Origin: Tenacibaculum sp. AHE14PA
GTDB taxonomy: Bacteria > Bacteroidota > Bacteroidia > Flavobacteriales > Flavobacteriaceae
Length of the DNA stretch: 64,000 nt
Assembly: GCF_019278465.1 (NCBI RefSeq)
Contig: NZ_CP058983.1
Location: forward strand, 496,001 to 560,000
Direction: 5' to 3'
Below, one piece after another: positions 7,977 to 15,548 of this stretch; within the stretch, counting starts at the first letter, position 1, and each line of letters opens with the position of its first letter. The translations under genes and the position numbers were made by a program. Under the pieces are notes generated by a model, which did no database searches, was not told the DNA's origin, and saw only the letters and a list, made by a program, of their open reading frames with translations.

Positions 7977-8924
7977 ATGAATAAAATTCCAAGCGTAAAT
8001 TTAGCAGACTTTTTATCTGATGATAAAAGCAGAAAACAAAAATTCATCAATGAAATTGGTGACGCTTATGAGAATATAGGGTTTGTGGCTTTAAAAGGTC
8101 ATTTCTTAGACGATGAATTAGTTGATAATTTATATACTGAAATAAAAAACTTTTTCGACTTACCTACAAACGTAAAAGAAAAGTATGAAATTCCGGGTAT
8201 TGGCGGCCAAAGAGGTTATGTATCTTTTGGTAAAGAAAGTGCTAAAGGAAAAAAAGAAGGAGATTTAAAAGAATTCTGGCATTTTGGACAATATGTAGAT
8301 GCTGCTTCTAAATATGCAAACGAATATCCTGATAATGTAACGGTTGAGGAACTTGCAAAATTTAACGAAGTAGGTAAACAAACCTATCAAATGTTAGAAA
8401 AAACAGCAAAATACGTATTGCGTTCTTTAGCATTACATTTAGACTTAGAAGAAACTTACTTTGATAATTATATAAAGAATGGGAATAGTATTTTACGTCC
8501 TATTCACTACCCTCCTATTCAATCAGAGCCTAAAGGAGCTGAAAGAGCTGCTGCCCATGGAGACATTAATTTAATTACTTTATTAATGGGTGCTCAAGGA
8601 AAAGGATTACAAGTTCAAAATCATAAAGGAGATTGGATTGATGCTGTTGCACAACCTGATGAATTAATGATAAATGTTGGCGATATGCTATCACGTCACA
8701 GTAACAATAAATTAAAATCGACTATTCACCGAGTTACCAATCCGCCAAAAGAATCTTGGGGAACTTCTCGATACTCAATTCCGTTTTTTATGCACCCTAT
8801 TTCTGAAATGAAATTAGATGTTTTAGAAAATTGTATCGATGAAAACAACCCGAAGAAATTTGATGATATTACTGCTGGTGAATTTTTAGATGAGCGTTTA
8901 CGTGAATTAGGGTTGAAAAAATAG
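7977..8924 (+). CDS. 2-oxoglutarate/Fe(II) oxygenase, isopenicillin N synthase family
   Basis: A non-heme iron oxygenase of 315 residues with the N-terminal DIOX_N region (about 5-120, NIGFVALKGH) and the double-stranded beta-helix core. The iron ligands H and D are in AAAHGDINLITLL and the distal H in STIHRVTNP. The 2-oxoglutarate-binding RxS is in SRYSIPFF. The substrate cannot be read from sequence. The family includes true oxidases and hydroxylases of small molecules, so penicillin synthesis is not implied. A SUI1-type factor gene follows after 4 bp. Confidence 0.85.
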   Translation: MNKIPSVNLADFLSDDKSRKQKFINEIGDAYENIGFVALKGHFLDDELVDNLYTEIKNFFDLPTNVKEKYEIPGIGGQRGYVSFGKESAKGKKEGDLKEFWHFGQYVDAASKYANEYPDNVTVEELAKFNEVGKQTYQMLEKTAKYVLRSLALHLDLEETYFDNYIKNGNSILRPIHYPPIQSEPKGAERAAAHGDINLITLLMGAQGKGLQVQNHKGDWIDAVAQPDELMINVGDMLSRHSNNKLKSTIHRVTNPPKESWGTSRYSIPFFMHPISEMKLDVLENCIDENNPKKFDDITAGEFLDERLRELGLKK

Positions 8925-8928
8925 TACA

Positions 8929-9252
8929 ATGGATTTACACGATCAATTAAAAAATTTATTTCCAGAACATAAAGAAACGGAAGTAAAAAAAGAAGAGAAA
9001 TCAGAAATTTGGTTACAAGAGGATCCAATACTTTGTAAATATGAGAAACGCAAAGGAAAACCTATTACAATTTTAGATGGTTATACTGGTGCTACGAAAG
9101 ATTTTAAAAAATTAGCAAAAGAAATTAAAACAACGCTAAGTGTTGGTGGCAGTTTTAAAGACGATAAAATAATTATTCAGGGAGATTATCGTGATAAAAT
9201 AATGCAAATTTTAAAAGATAAAGGCTTTAATGTAAAACGCGTTGGAGGTTAA
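8929..9252 (+). CDS. yciH: SUI1/YciH translation initiation factor-like protein
   Basis: A 107-residue protein with a charged N-terminal tail (about 1-30) and the SUI1/eIF1 fold: REKRKGKP-type start (YEKRKGKPITILDGYTG), then LAKEIKTTLSVGGSFKDD and IIIQGDYRDKI, ending at VKRVGG. Bacterial YciH proteins resemble eIF1 and are thought to influence start-codon selection fidelity on the 30S subunit. It is 4 bp downstream of the oxygenase gene and the pair ends at the terminator 9258-9291. Confidence 0.85.
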   Translation: MDLHDQLKNLFPEHKETEVKKEEKSEIWLQEDPILCKYEKRKGKPITILDGYTGATKDFKKLAKEIKTTLSVGGSFKDDKIIIQGDYRDKIMQILKDKGFNVKRVGG

Positions 9253-9257
9253 AAGTA

Positions 9258-9291
9258 AAAAAAGTCAAGAATTTAAATTCTTGACTTTTTT
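9258..9291 (+). terminator. Intrinsic terminator after yciH-like gene
   Basis: A perfect palindrome centred at 9274/9275 (core AAGTCAAGAATTT and its complement), flanked by A-run and T-run. Confidence 0.85.
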
Positions 9292-9397
9292 GCTTTTATA
9301 TTAGCTAAGTATTAAAAAATCAACCAATTAACAATAACGTTATCAAATGAGCGTTATTATATAGAAAATTAAATACTCAACTAAAATCCCATTAAAT

Positions 9398-10342
9398 ATG
9401 ATTTCCCCTAAATTACATATTACAAACGGAGACTTTACTACTAAAAGACTTGAAGAATTAAACTTTGAAGGTAAAGTTATTACATGGCGAGAAATGCTAT
9501 GTGAAGGAAAAACTACTGCCGATGTTGGTAGTGAAAGTTTCTGGAAAATACGTTTCGAGTTTCTAAAAACATCTTATAAAGTTTCAAAACAAAAGTTTAT
9601 CGATAATACTTTAAAAGAATATCGCAACCTTTGTAACGAAAAAGCTCAAGACGAAATTATACTTTGGTTTGAGCATGATTTATTTTGTCAAGTAAACATG
9701 CTTGCTGTAATTAGCTGGTTAAAACATTACCGAAAAGGACGACAAATATCATTAGTTTGTAGCGGAAAATTAAATACTCAAAAAAAGTTAGTAAGCTTAT
9801 CAGAACTCTCAAAAAATCAACTACAAGAACACTATAAAAACAAGATTACCTTAACGAAAGATGACATTGAATATGCCGATTATATTTGGCAATTATATTG
9901 TTCTGATAGTCCGTTACAGTTAGAAAACATTTATAAACTCGACAAAAATAATACTTTTAGCTACTTAGAAGAAGCCATAAAAAACCATTTACTTCGCTTT
10001 CCATCAATTGAAAATGGTTTAAATCATATTGAAAATAGTATTTTAAAAACGGCAAACAACAATCAATTTGAAAGCAAAACACAATTGGTTAACAAGCTAT
10101 TAATCAAACAAGAAAACTACGGATTTGCCGATTCTCAATATTTCAATAAAATTGATCAATTAAAAAACATGTTCACTTCTTTTAACCCTATTAAACTAAA
10201 TAAAATAGGTAAAAAAGTATTGCATCAACAAACAAATTATTATGGCAAAATACGTTCTGATTTTTCGTATCTTGGCGGGGCTAAAAAATACAGCTACTTA
10301 TATGTAAACACTACAAATAAGCTGCTAAAAATCACATCATAA
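9398..10342 (+). CDS. DUF1835 domain protein
   Basis: A 314-residue cytoplasmic protein with no signal peptide. The N-terminal part (about 5-125: LHITNGDFTTKRL, then VITWREMLCEGKT, and IILWFEHDLFCQ) is recognised as DUF1835, a family of unknown function. The C-terminal half is helical and not recognised. It is the first gene of a tight trio: the next ATG begins on the base after its stop, and the third gene overlaps the second by one base. Confidence 0.75.
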   Translation: MISPKLHITNGDFTTKRLEELNFEGKVITWREMLCEGKTTADVGSESFWKIRFEFLKTSYKVSKQKFIDNTLKEYRNLCNEKAQDEIILWFEHDLFCQVNMLAVISWLKHYRKGRQISLVCSGKLNTQKKLVSLSELSKNQLQEHYKNKITLTKDDIEYADYIWQLYCSDSPLQLENIYKLDKNNTFSYLEEAIKNHLLRFPSIENGLNHIENSILKTANNNQFESKTQLVNKLLIKQENYGFADSQYFNKIDQLKNMFTSFNPIKLNKIGKKVLHQQTNYYGKIRSDFSYLGGAKKYSYLYVNTTNKLLKITS

Positions 10343-11212
10343 ATGAATATTCAAAATTCTGAGCTTATCTTAAATCCTGATGGAAGCATATATCATCTAA
10401 ATTTAAGACCAGAACACCTAGCTAACGATATTATTTTTGTTGGCGATCAATATCGTGTAGATAAAGTTTCACAACATTTTGACACCATTGAGTTTACAAC
10501 TCAAAAACGTGAATTTAAAACAACTACAGGAACCTATAAAGGAAAACGCTTAACCGTGGTTTCTACCGGAATTGGTCCTGATAATATTGATATTGTTTTA
10601 AATGAATTAGATGCTTTGGTTAACATCGATTTAAAAACACGTAAAATAAAAGAAACACATACGCAATTAAATATTACACGTATCGGAACTTCGGGCTCTT
10701 TACAAGATGATATTCCTGTAAATAGTTTCTTATTAAGTTCTCATGCGATCGATTTAAACGGAATGTTGTTATCATATCAAACAGCAGAAATAGCGCATCC
10801 AGAAATTGAGCAAGCTTTTATTGCGCAAACTAACTGGAGTACTAAAAAATCATATCCACTGGTTGTTTCAAACGGAAAAAGCTTAGAAGATAAATTAATG
10901 TCTGGTATCGTTTTTAAAGGAATCACAGCTACCGCTGGAGGTTTTTATGGGCCACAAGGTCGTATTTTACGTTTACCTTTACAAGATGGAGATTTAAATA
11001 GAAAAATAGATAGCTTTAACCATAATGAAAACAGAATTACCAATTTAGAAATGGAAACTTCTGCTATTTATGGTCTATCAAAATTATTAGGCCATAATGC
11101 GGCCTCTATGAATGCTATAATTGCAAACAGAGCTAATGGTACTTTTAGTGAAGACCCTGGTAAAGTGGTGGCCGATTTAATTACATATACATTAGATAAA
11201 TTAGTAGGATAA
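10343..11212 (+). CDS. Nucleoside phosphorylase family protein (uridine phosphorylase-like)
   Basis: A 289-residue member of the PNP/UDP phosphorylase superfamily, cytoplasmic. Seen are VVSTGIGPDNIDI (phosphate and ribose side), ITRIGTSGSLQ (family signature TxGxxG-like) and NLEMETSAIYGL (the EMET/S ribose-binding motif). It should cleave a nucleoside or related N-glycoside; the base is not certain. It starts directly after the DUF1835 stop, and its stop codon TAA overlaps the ATG of a signal-less substrate-binding protein, so the three products probably work together. Confidence 0.8.
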   Translation: MNIQNSELILNPDGSIYHLNLRPEHLANDIIFVGDQYRVDKVSQHFDTIEFTTQKREFKTTTGTYKGKRLTVVSTGIGPDNIDIVLNELDALVNIDLKTRKIKETHTQLNITRIGTSGSLQDDIPVNSFLLSSHAIDLNGMLLSYQTAEIAHPEIEQAFIAQTNWSTKKSYPLVVSNGKSLEDKLMSGIVFKGITATAGGFYGPQGRILRLPLQDGDLNRKIDSFNHNENRITNLEMETSAIYGLSKLLGHNAASMNAIIANRANGTFSEDPGKVVADLITYTLDKLVG

Positions 11213-12072
11213 TGCTAAACTTAAAAGTAGGTGGTGTACCAGAACACTTTAATTATCCTTGGTATATTACTTTAAAAAATAAAGAATTTACAAACCAAGG
11301 TATTAATTTACGTTGGCAAGATTTTCCTGGTGGTACAGGGCAAATGTGCAAAGCCCTACGCTCTGGCGAAGTAGATATTGCTATTGTATTAACCGAAGGA
11401 ATTATTAAAGATATCATTAATGGTAATCCTTCTAAAATAACACAAACCTTTGTTAAGAGCCCTTTAATATGGGGAATTCATGTTGGTGATAAATCAAAAT
11501 TTAAAAAAATAGCTGATTTAGAAAATGCCACTGTAGCAATTAGCCGTTTTGGATCTGGTTCTCATTTAATGGCAATCGTAAACGCACACAATAACGGTTG
11601 GGATATTGATAACCTAAAGTTTAAAGTTGTTGGCGACCTACAAGGTGGTATTAATGCACTAACGAAGGGAGATGCAGATTACTTTATGTGGGAGCATTTT
11701 ACCACAAAACCTTTAGTAGATAACAATACTTTTAGACGCCTAGGAGATTGCCCTACACCTTGGCCATGTTTTGTAGTGGCAGTTCGCAACGAAGTTTTAG
11801 AAAATAATTTTGAAGAAGTTAAAAATGTTTTAAATATCATTAATAATTGTACTGATGATTTTAAAGACATTCATAATATAGATGAAACTTTGGCGCACAG
11901 ATACGAACAGAAGATAGAAGACATTCAAGAATGGTTATCTATAACCGAATGGAATGACGGTAAACCTATCTCTGAAGATTTAATTACCCAAATACAAAAT
12001 AAAATGATTGGGTTTAACGTTATTGATTCGAAGAAAGACTCTGGTGAGTTAATTAGAAATATGTATATTTGA
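11212..12072 (+). CDS. Cytosolic type 2 periplasmic-binding-fold protein (NMT1/THI5-like, Ca3427-like)
   Basis: A 286-residue protein with the fold of ABC-transporter substrate-binding proteins (KVGGVPEHFNYPWYI at the start, then ALRSGEVDIAIVLTEG and VGDLQGGINALTKGDADYFMW). It has no signal peptide or lipobox, and no permease or ATPase gene is nearby, so it probably stays in the cytosol. The segment PTPWPCFVVAV seems to me typical of the poorly known Ca3427-like branch, related to thiamine-precursor (THI5/NMT1) proteins. It may be an enzyme or sensor rather than a transporter part. The start overlaps the phosphorylase stop by one base. Confidence 0.7.
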   Translation: MLNLKVGGVPEHFNYPWYITLKNKEFTNQGINLRWQDFPGGTGQMCKALRSGEVDIAIVLTEGIIKDIINGNPSKITQTFVKSPLIWGIHVGDKSKFKKIADLENATVAISRFGSGSHLMAIVNAHNNGWDIDNLKFKVVGDLQGGINALTKGDADYFMWEHFTTKPLVDNNTFRRLGDCPTPWPCFVVAVRNEVLENNFEEVKNVLNIINNCTDDFKDIHNIDETLAHRYEQKIEDIQEWLSITEWNDGKPISEDLITQIQNKMIGFNVIDSKKDSGELIRNMYI

Positions 12073-12091
12073 TTTTTATAAAACAACAAAA

Positions 12092-12253
12092 ATGAAAAAA
12101 GTAGTATTTATTGCAATTTGTGTCGTTAGTTTAATAGGTTTTTCTTCTTGCGGAAGTACAAATCCTTGTGGTTTAGCAAAAAATAATCAAACAAAACAAA
12201 ACCAACATCAATCAGAAATTATTGTTGCAGATACAACAGAAATTTCTGAGTAA
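12092..12253 (+). CDS. Small lipoprotein, 53 residues
   Basis: An ATG 19 bp after the previous stop opens a short frame beginning MKKVVFIAICVVSLIGFSSC. This is a clear lipoprotein signal with lipidation at C20. Only 33 residues remain, starting GSTNPCGLAK and then Q/N-rich with an acidic end (ADTTEISE). A terminator follows 30 bp later. Function unknown; tiny lipoproteins of this type are common in Bacteroidetes and easily missed. It could be translated from the upstream operon message. Confidence 0.7.
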   Translation: MKKVVFIAICVVSLIGFSSCGSTNPCGLAKNNQTKQNQHQSEIIVADTTEISE

Positions 12254-12282
12254 CTTGATGTTTCTTTTTATTCAAATTCAAT

Positions 12283-12310
12283 AAATCCGCTTTTCTTAGG
12301 CGGATTTTTT
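12283..12310 (+). terminator. Intrinsic terminator of the DUF1835-PBP-lipoprotein operon
   Basis: AAATCCGC (12283-12290) pairs with GCGGATTT (12300-12307) around a 9-base loop, followed by T. Its T-tail touches the stop codon of the convergent pcm gene. Confidence 0.8.
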
Positions 12311-12950
12311 AGTTTTTTTCTTCTAACATTGGTACGAATTTAAAATCACCCAATTCATATTTCTCAAATTCTTTTGGTGATTTTCTTACAAATAAAGTCA
12401 TTATTTGCTCTTTATCTCCCACGGGAATCAACAACTTACCTCCTACTTTTATTTGTCCTAATAAAGCTTTTGGCACAAACGGAGCTCCTGCTGTAACAAT
12501 AATTTGATCAAAAAGAGCCTCTTCTGGCAATCCTTTATAACCGTCACCAAAAATAAATCGTTTTGGACGATATCCTATTTTAGGTAAAAATCTTGACGTT
12601 CTTTTAAACAACTCATGTTGTCGTTCTATGGTAAAAACCTCTGCCTTTAACTCTAATAAAACAGCTGTTTGATACCCTGATCCTGTTCCTATTTCTAAAA
12701 CTTTATCTCCTGGTTTTATTTTTAAAACCTGAGACTGAAATGCAACTGTATAAGGATGAGAAATTGTTTGATCTGCAGCAATAGGAAATGCTTTATTTTG
12801 ATATGCGTGTGCCTCGAAACTGCTATCTATAAAAAGATGTCTCGGTATTTTTCGTATGGCGTTTAACACGTTTTCATCTTCAATCCCCTTTGTTTGTAAA
12901 ACAATCGCTAATTGATTTCTAAGTCCTTGGTGTTTGGTAGTATCTATCAC
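12309..12950 (-). CDS. pcm: Protein-L-isoaspartate O-methyltransferase
   Basis: Repairs isoaspartate damage in proteins using SAM. The 213 residues match the family, with the SAM-binding motif VLEIGTGSGYQTAVL, the region TISHPYTVAFQSQ ahead of it, and FDQIIVTAGAPFVPKALLGQI near the end. The start is GTG at 12950: no in-frame ATG lies near it, and the N-terminus MIDTTKHQGLRNQL lines up with the usual start of flavobacterial Pcm. The gene is convergent with the operon to its left and diverges from the Gfo/Idh gene. Confidence 0.93.
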   Translation of the reverse strand: MIDTTKHQGLRNQLAIVLQTKGIEDENVLNAIRKIPRHLFIDSSFEAHAYQNKAFPIAADQTISHPYTVAFQSQVLKIKPGDKVLEIGTGSGYQTAVLLELKAEVFTIERQHELFKRTSRFLPKIGYRPKRFIFGDGYKGLPEEALFDQIIVTAGAPFVPKALLGQIKVGGKLLIPVGDKEQIMTLFVRKSPKEFEKYELGDFKFVPMLEEKN

Positions 12951-13002
12951 AAATGGTAAAATTTCAATAATTCAAAAATAGTAATAAATCTGTATAAAAG
13001 TG

Positions 13003-13043
13003 TATCTTTGTTTGCATTGCTTTTCTAGTGAAAACAGAAAAGC
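13003..13043 (+). promoter_or_regulatory. Promoter box and leader hairpin of the Gfo/Idh gene
   Basis: A -7 box TATCTTTG (13003-13010) is followed at once by an inverted repeat GCTTTTCT (13019-13026) / AGAAAAGC (13036-13043), which would sit at the very 5' end of the transcript. The predicted leader to the ATG at 13148 is about 130 nt. The hairpin could protect the mRNA end or be regulatory. Confidence 0.5.
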
Positions 13044-13147
13044 AAAATAGGTTAAAAACAATGGCATTTATAGATTAAATTGTTAAGTAATCTTCTTGTA
13101 AGAACTACTTCTTTTATTAAAAATGACCATACAAAATTAAACATACT

Positions 13148-14113
13148 ATGTTAAAAGCTGGAGTTTTAGGTGCAGGTCATTTAGGTAAAATTCACTTGCG
13201 TTTGTTACAACAATCCGAAAAATATGAATTGGTAGGATTTTACGATTCTTATACTGAAAACGCTAAAAAAGTAGCAAAAGAATTTGGATATAAATTATTT
13301 GACTCTGTTGATGAGTTAATAGATGCTGTAGATGTTGTAGATATTGTTACACCAACATTATCTCACTTCGATTGTGCCAAACAAGCAATTGAAAAAGGAA
13401 AACACATTTTTATTGAAAAACCAATTACAAACACTTTACAAGAAGCTGAAGCTATTAGAACTTTAGCTAGTCAAAACCATATTCGTGGTCAAGTTGGTCA
13501 TGTAGAACGTTTCAACCCTGCTTTTACAGCTGTAAAAGATATGATAGATACACCAATGTTTATCGAAACACATAGATTAGCCGAATTTAATCCTAGGGGA
13601 ACTGATGTGCCTGTTGTTTTAGATTTAATGATTCATGATATTGATGTTATTTTATCGGTAGTAAAATCTAAAGTAAAAAACGTACATGCAAGCGGAGTTT
13701 CAGTTATTTCTGACACACCAGATATTGCCAATGCGCGTATTGAGTTTGAAAACGGATGTGTAGCAAACTTAACTTCTAGTAGAATTTCAATGAAAAACAT
13801 GCGTAAAAGTCGCTTTTTTCAAAGAGATGCTTATATTTCTGTTGATTTCTTAGAGAAAAAATCAGAAGTGGTTAAAATGAAAGATGTTCCTGAGAATCCT
13901 GATGAATTTGCAATGATTCTTCAAAATGCTGAAGGTGTAAAAAAACAAATTTATTTCGACAATCCTGAGGTCGTTGAAAACAATGCTATTTTAGACGAGT
14001 TAGAATCGTTTGCTGATGCAATAAACAATAACACAACACCAATCGTATCATTAAGTCAAGGAACCGAAGCTTTACGCGTTGCTCACATGATAATTGATTG
14101 CTTTAAAAAATAA
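13148..14113 (+). CDS. Gfo/Idh/MocA family oxidoreductase
   Basis: An NAD(P)-dependent oxidoreductase of 321 residues. The N-terminal Rossmann fold has GVLGAGHLGKIHLRLL (5-20) and the family motif FIEKPI at about 95-100, where the lysine of EKP is catalytic. The C-terminal half-barrel has LMIHDIDVILS, with the histidine expected near the substrate. The substrate (usually a sugar or polyol) cannot be predicted. It lies 15 bp upstream of 3-hydroxybutyryl-CoA dehydrogenase and is probably co-transcribed with it. Confidence 0.88.
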   Translation: MLKAGVLGAGHLGKIHLRLLQQSEKYELVGFYDSYTENAKKVAKEFGYKLFDSVDELIDAVDVVDIVTPTLSHFDCAKQAIEKGKHIFIEKPITNTLQEAEAIRTLASQNHIRGQVGHVERFNPAFTAVKDMIDTPMFIETHRLAEFNPRGTDVPVVLDLMIHDIDVILSVVKSKVKNVHASGVSVISDTPDIANARIEFENGCVANLTSSRISMKNMRKSRFFQRDAYISVDFLEKKSEVVKMKDVPENPDEFAMILQNAEGVKKQIYFDNPEVVENNAILDELESFADAINNNTTPIVSLSQGTEALRVAHMIIDCFKK

Positions 14114-14128
14114 TAAAACACACTAAAA

Positions 14129-15016
14129 ATGAAAAATATCGCTGTAATTGGAGCAGGAACTATGGGTAACGGAATTGCGCATACATTTGCTCAATTTGGA
14201 TACAATGTTCAACTTATTGATATATCTCAAACTGCCTTAGATAAAGGTTTAGCAACTATTACTAAGAATTTAGATAGAATGGTTGTTAAAGAAAAAATAT
14301 CTGAAGAAGATAAAAATACAACTTTAGGTAACATCTCTACCTATACATCTATTAAAGAAGGTGTTCAATACGCTAGTTTAGTTGTTGAAGCTGCTACTGA
14401 AAATGTAGATTTAAAATTAAAAATATTTAAAAACTTAGATGAAGTTTGTCCTGAAGATACCATTTTGGCTACCAATACTTCTTCTATTTCTATCACACAA
14501 ATCGCTGCAGTTACTAATAGACCCGAGAAAGTAATTGGAATGCATTTCATGAATCCGGTGCCAATCATGAAATTGGTTGAAATTATTAGAGGTTATAATA
14601 CTACGGATGAAGTAATGAATTTTACGGTTGATTTAACTAAAAAAATAGGTAAAATACCTGTTGAAGTAAATGATTACCCTGGCTTTGTAGCTAACCGTAT
14701 TTTAATGCCAATGATTAACGAATCTATCGAAACATTATACAATGGTGTTGCTGGTGTTGCTGAAATTGATACTGTAATGAAGTTAGGTATGGCGCACCCA
14801 ATGGGACCTTTACAATTAGCTGATTTTATTGGTTTAGATGTTTGTTTGTCGATTTTGAATGTAATGTACGACGGATTTAAAAATCCTAAATATGCTCCTT
14901 GTCCTTTACTAGTGAACATGGTAAATGCTGGTAAATTAGGAAGTAAATCTGGTGAAGGTTTTTACGATTATAGCGAAAGTAGAAAAGCTGAAAAAGTAGC
15001 AAAGATGTTTTCATAA
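14129..15016 (+). CDS. hbd: 3-hydroxybutyryl-CoA dehydrogenase
   Basis: Oxidises 3-hydroxyacyl-CoA with NAD (or the reverse), in fatty-acid or butanoate metabolism. Its 295 residues are the usual single-function length. Landmarks are the NAD motif VIGAGTMGNGIAHTFA (6-21), ATNTSSISI with S118, the catalytic histidine in GMHFMNPVP (H139) and PGFVANRILMPM. It shares a message with the Gfo/Idh gene and ends at a strong bidirectional terminator. Confidence 0.92.
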   Translation: MKNIAVIGAGTMGNGIAHTFAQFGYNVQLIDISQTALDKGLATITKNLDRMVVKEKISEEDKNTTLGNISTYTSIKEGVQYASLVVEAATENVDLKLKIFKNLDEVCPEDTILATNTSSISITQIAAVTNRPEKVIGMHFMNPVPIMKLVEIIRGYNTTDEVMNFTVDLTKKIGKIPVEVNDYPGFVANRILMPMINESIETLYNGVAGVAEIDTVMKLGMAHPMGPLQLADFIGLDVCLSILNVMYDGFKNPKYAPCPLLVNMVNAGKLGSKSGEGFYDYSESRKAEKVAKMFS

Positions 15017-15034
15017 AAAATATTTTTGCGTCAT

Positions 15035-15072
15035 AAAAAAGAGGCAATTTCAATTGAAATTGCCTCTTTTTT
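15035..15072. terminator. Bidirectional intrinsic terminator
   Basis: A perfect palindrome centred at 15053/15054, stem GAGGCAATTTCAA (15041-15053), flanked by A-run and T-run. It separates the convergent hbd and DUF4440 genes. Confidence 0.88.
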
Positions 15073-15095
15073 TGATTTTTAAAGTATTTAACTTC

Positions 15096-15548
15096 TTAAC
15101 AAGAAGTATCTGCTATAATTTTCCATTCACCATTTATCTTTTTAAAAATAATCATAAACACTCCGTTTGCATTGCCTACTTTTCTTGTTAAGTGATATGC
15201 TCCCATTACAAAATAAGCATCGTTATTTATCTTTGAAATATCGTTAACTTTAAACTTAAGCTCTCCGGAATAGTCTTTTGTTGGGTAGCCTTTTTTATAA
15301 TTCGCTAAGGTTTTATCCCAGCCAAAAGTAATTCCATTACTTCCGTAAAACTTTAAAGAATCACTTTTCCAATACCCTTGCATGAAACCTTCTAAATCGT
15401 GATTAGACCACGCTTCTTCTTGAGTTTTCATTATTGCTAAAATCTCTTTTTTCTCTATTTCTTCTGATACATTAACTGTAACTACTTCTCTTTTACAAGA
15501 AATTATTATAGCTAAAAACAACACACTAAATACAAGTAATTTCTTCAT
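15096..15548 (-). CDS. DUF4440 / NTF2-like lipoprotein
   Basis: A 150-residue lipoprotein with lipobox AIIISC (lipidation at C18). The NTF2-like/SnoaL-like fold (DUF4440) shows in KEILAIMKTQEEAWSNHDLEGFMQGYW, FYGSNGITFGWD and the last strands FMIIFKKINGEWKIIADTSC. Such domains bind small ligands or act as simple enzymes; no catalytic set is evident. Its ATG overlaps the moxR stop by one base, so the two are translationally coupled. Confidence 0.8.
   Translation of the reverse strand: MKKLLVFSVLFLAIIISCKREVVTVNVSEEIEKKEILAIMKTQEEAWSNHDLEGFMQGYWKSDSLKFYGSNGITFGWDKTLANYKKGYPTKDYSGELKFKVNDISKINNDAYFVMGAYHLTRKVGNANGVFMIIFKKINGEWKIIADTSC

Noticed and set aside
7977..8924. Beta-lactam biosynthesis gene
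   Set aside because: The isopenicillin N synthase family name covers many oxygenases; no other antibiotic-synthesis gene is present.
9333..9358. Inverted repeat AATAACG/CGTTATT before the DUF1835 gene
   Set aside because: Only 7 bp of A/T-rich stem; too weak in this base composition to call an operator.
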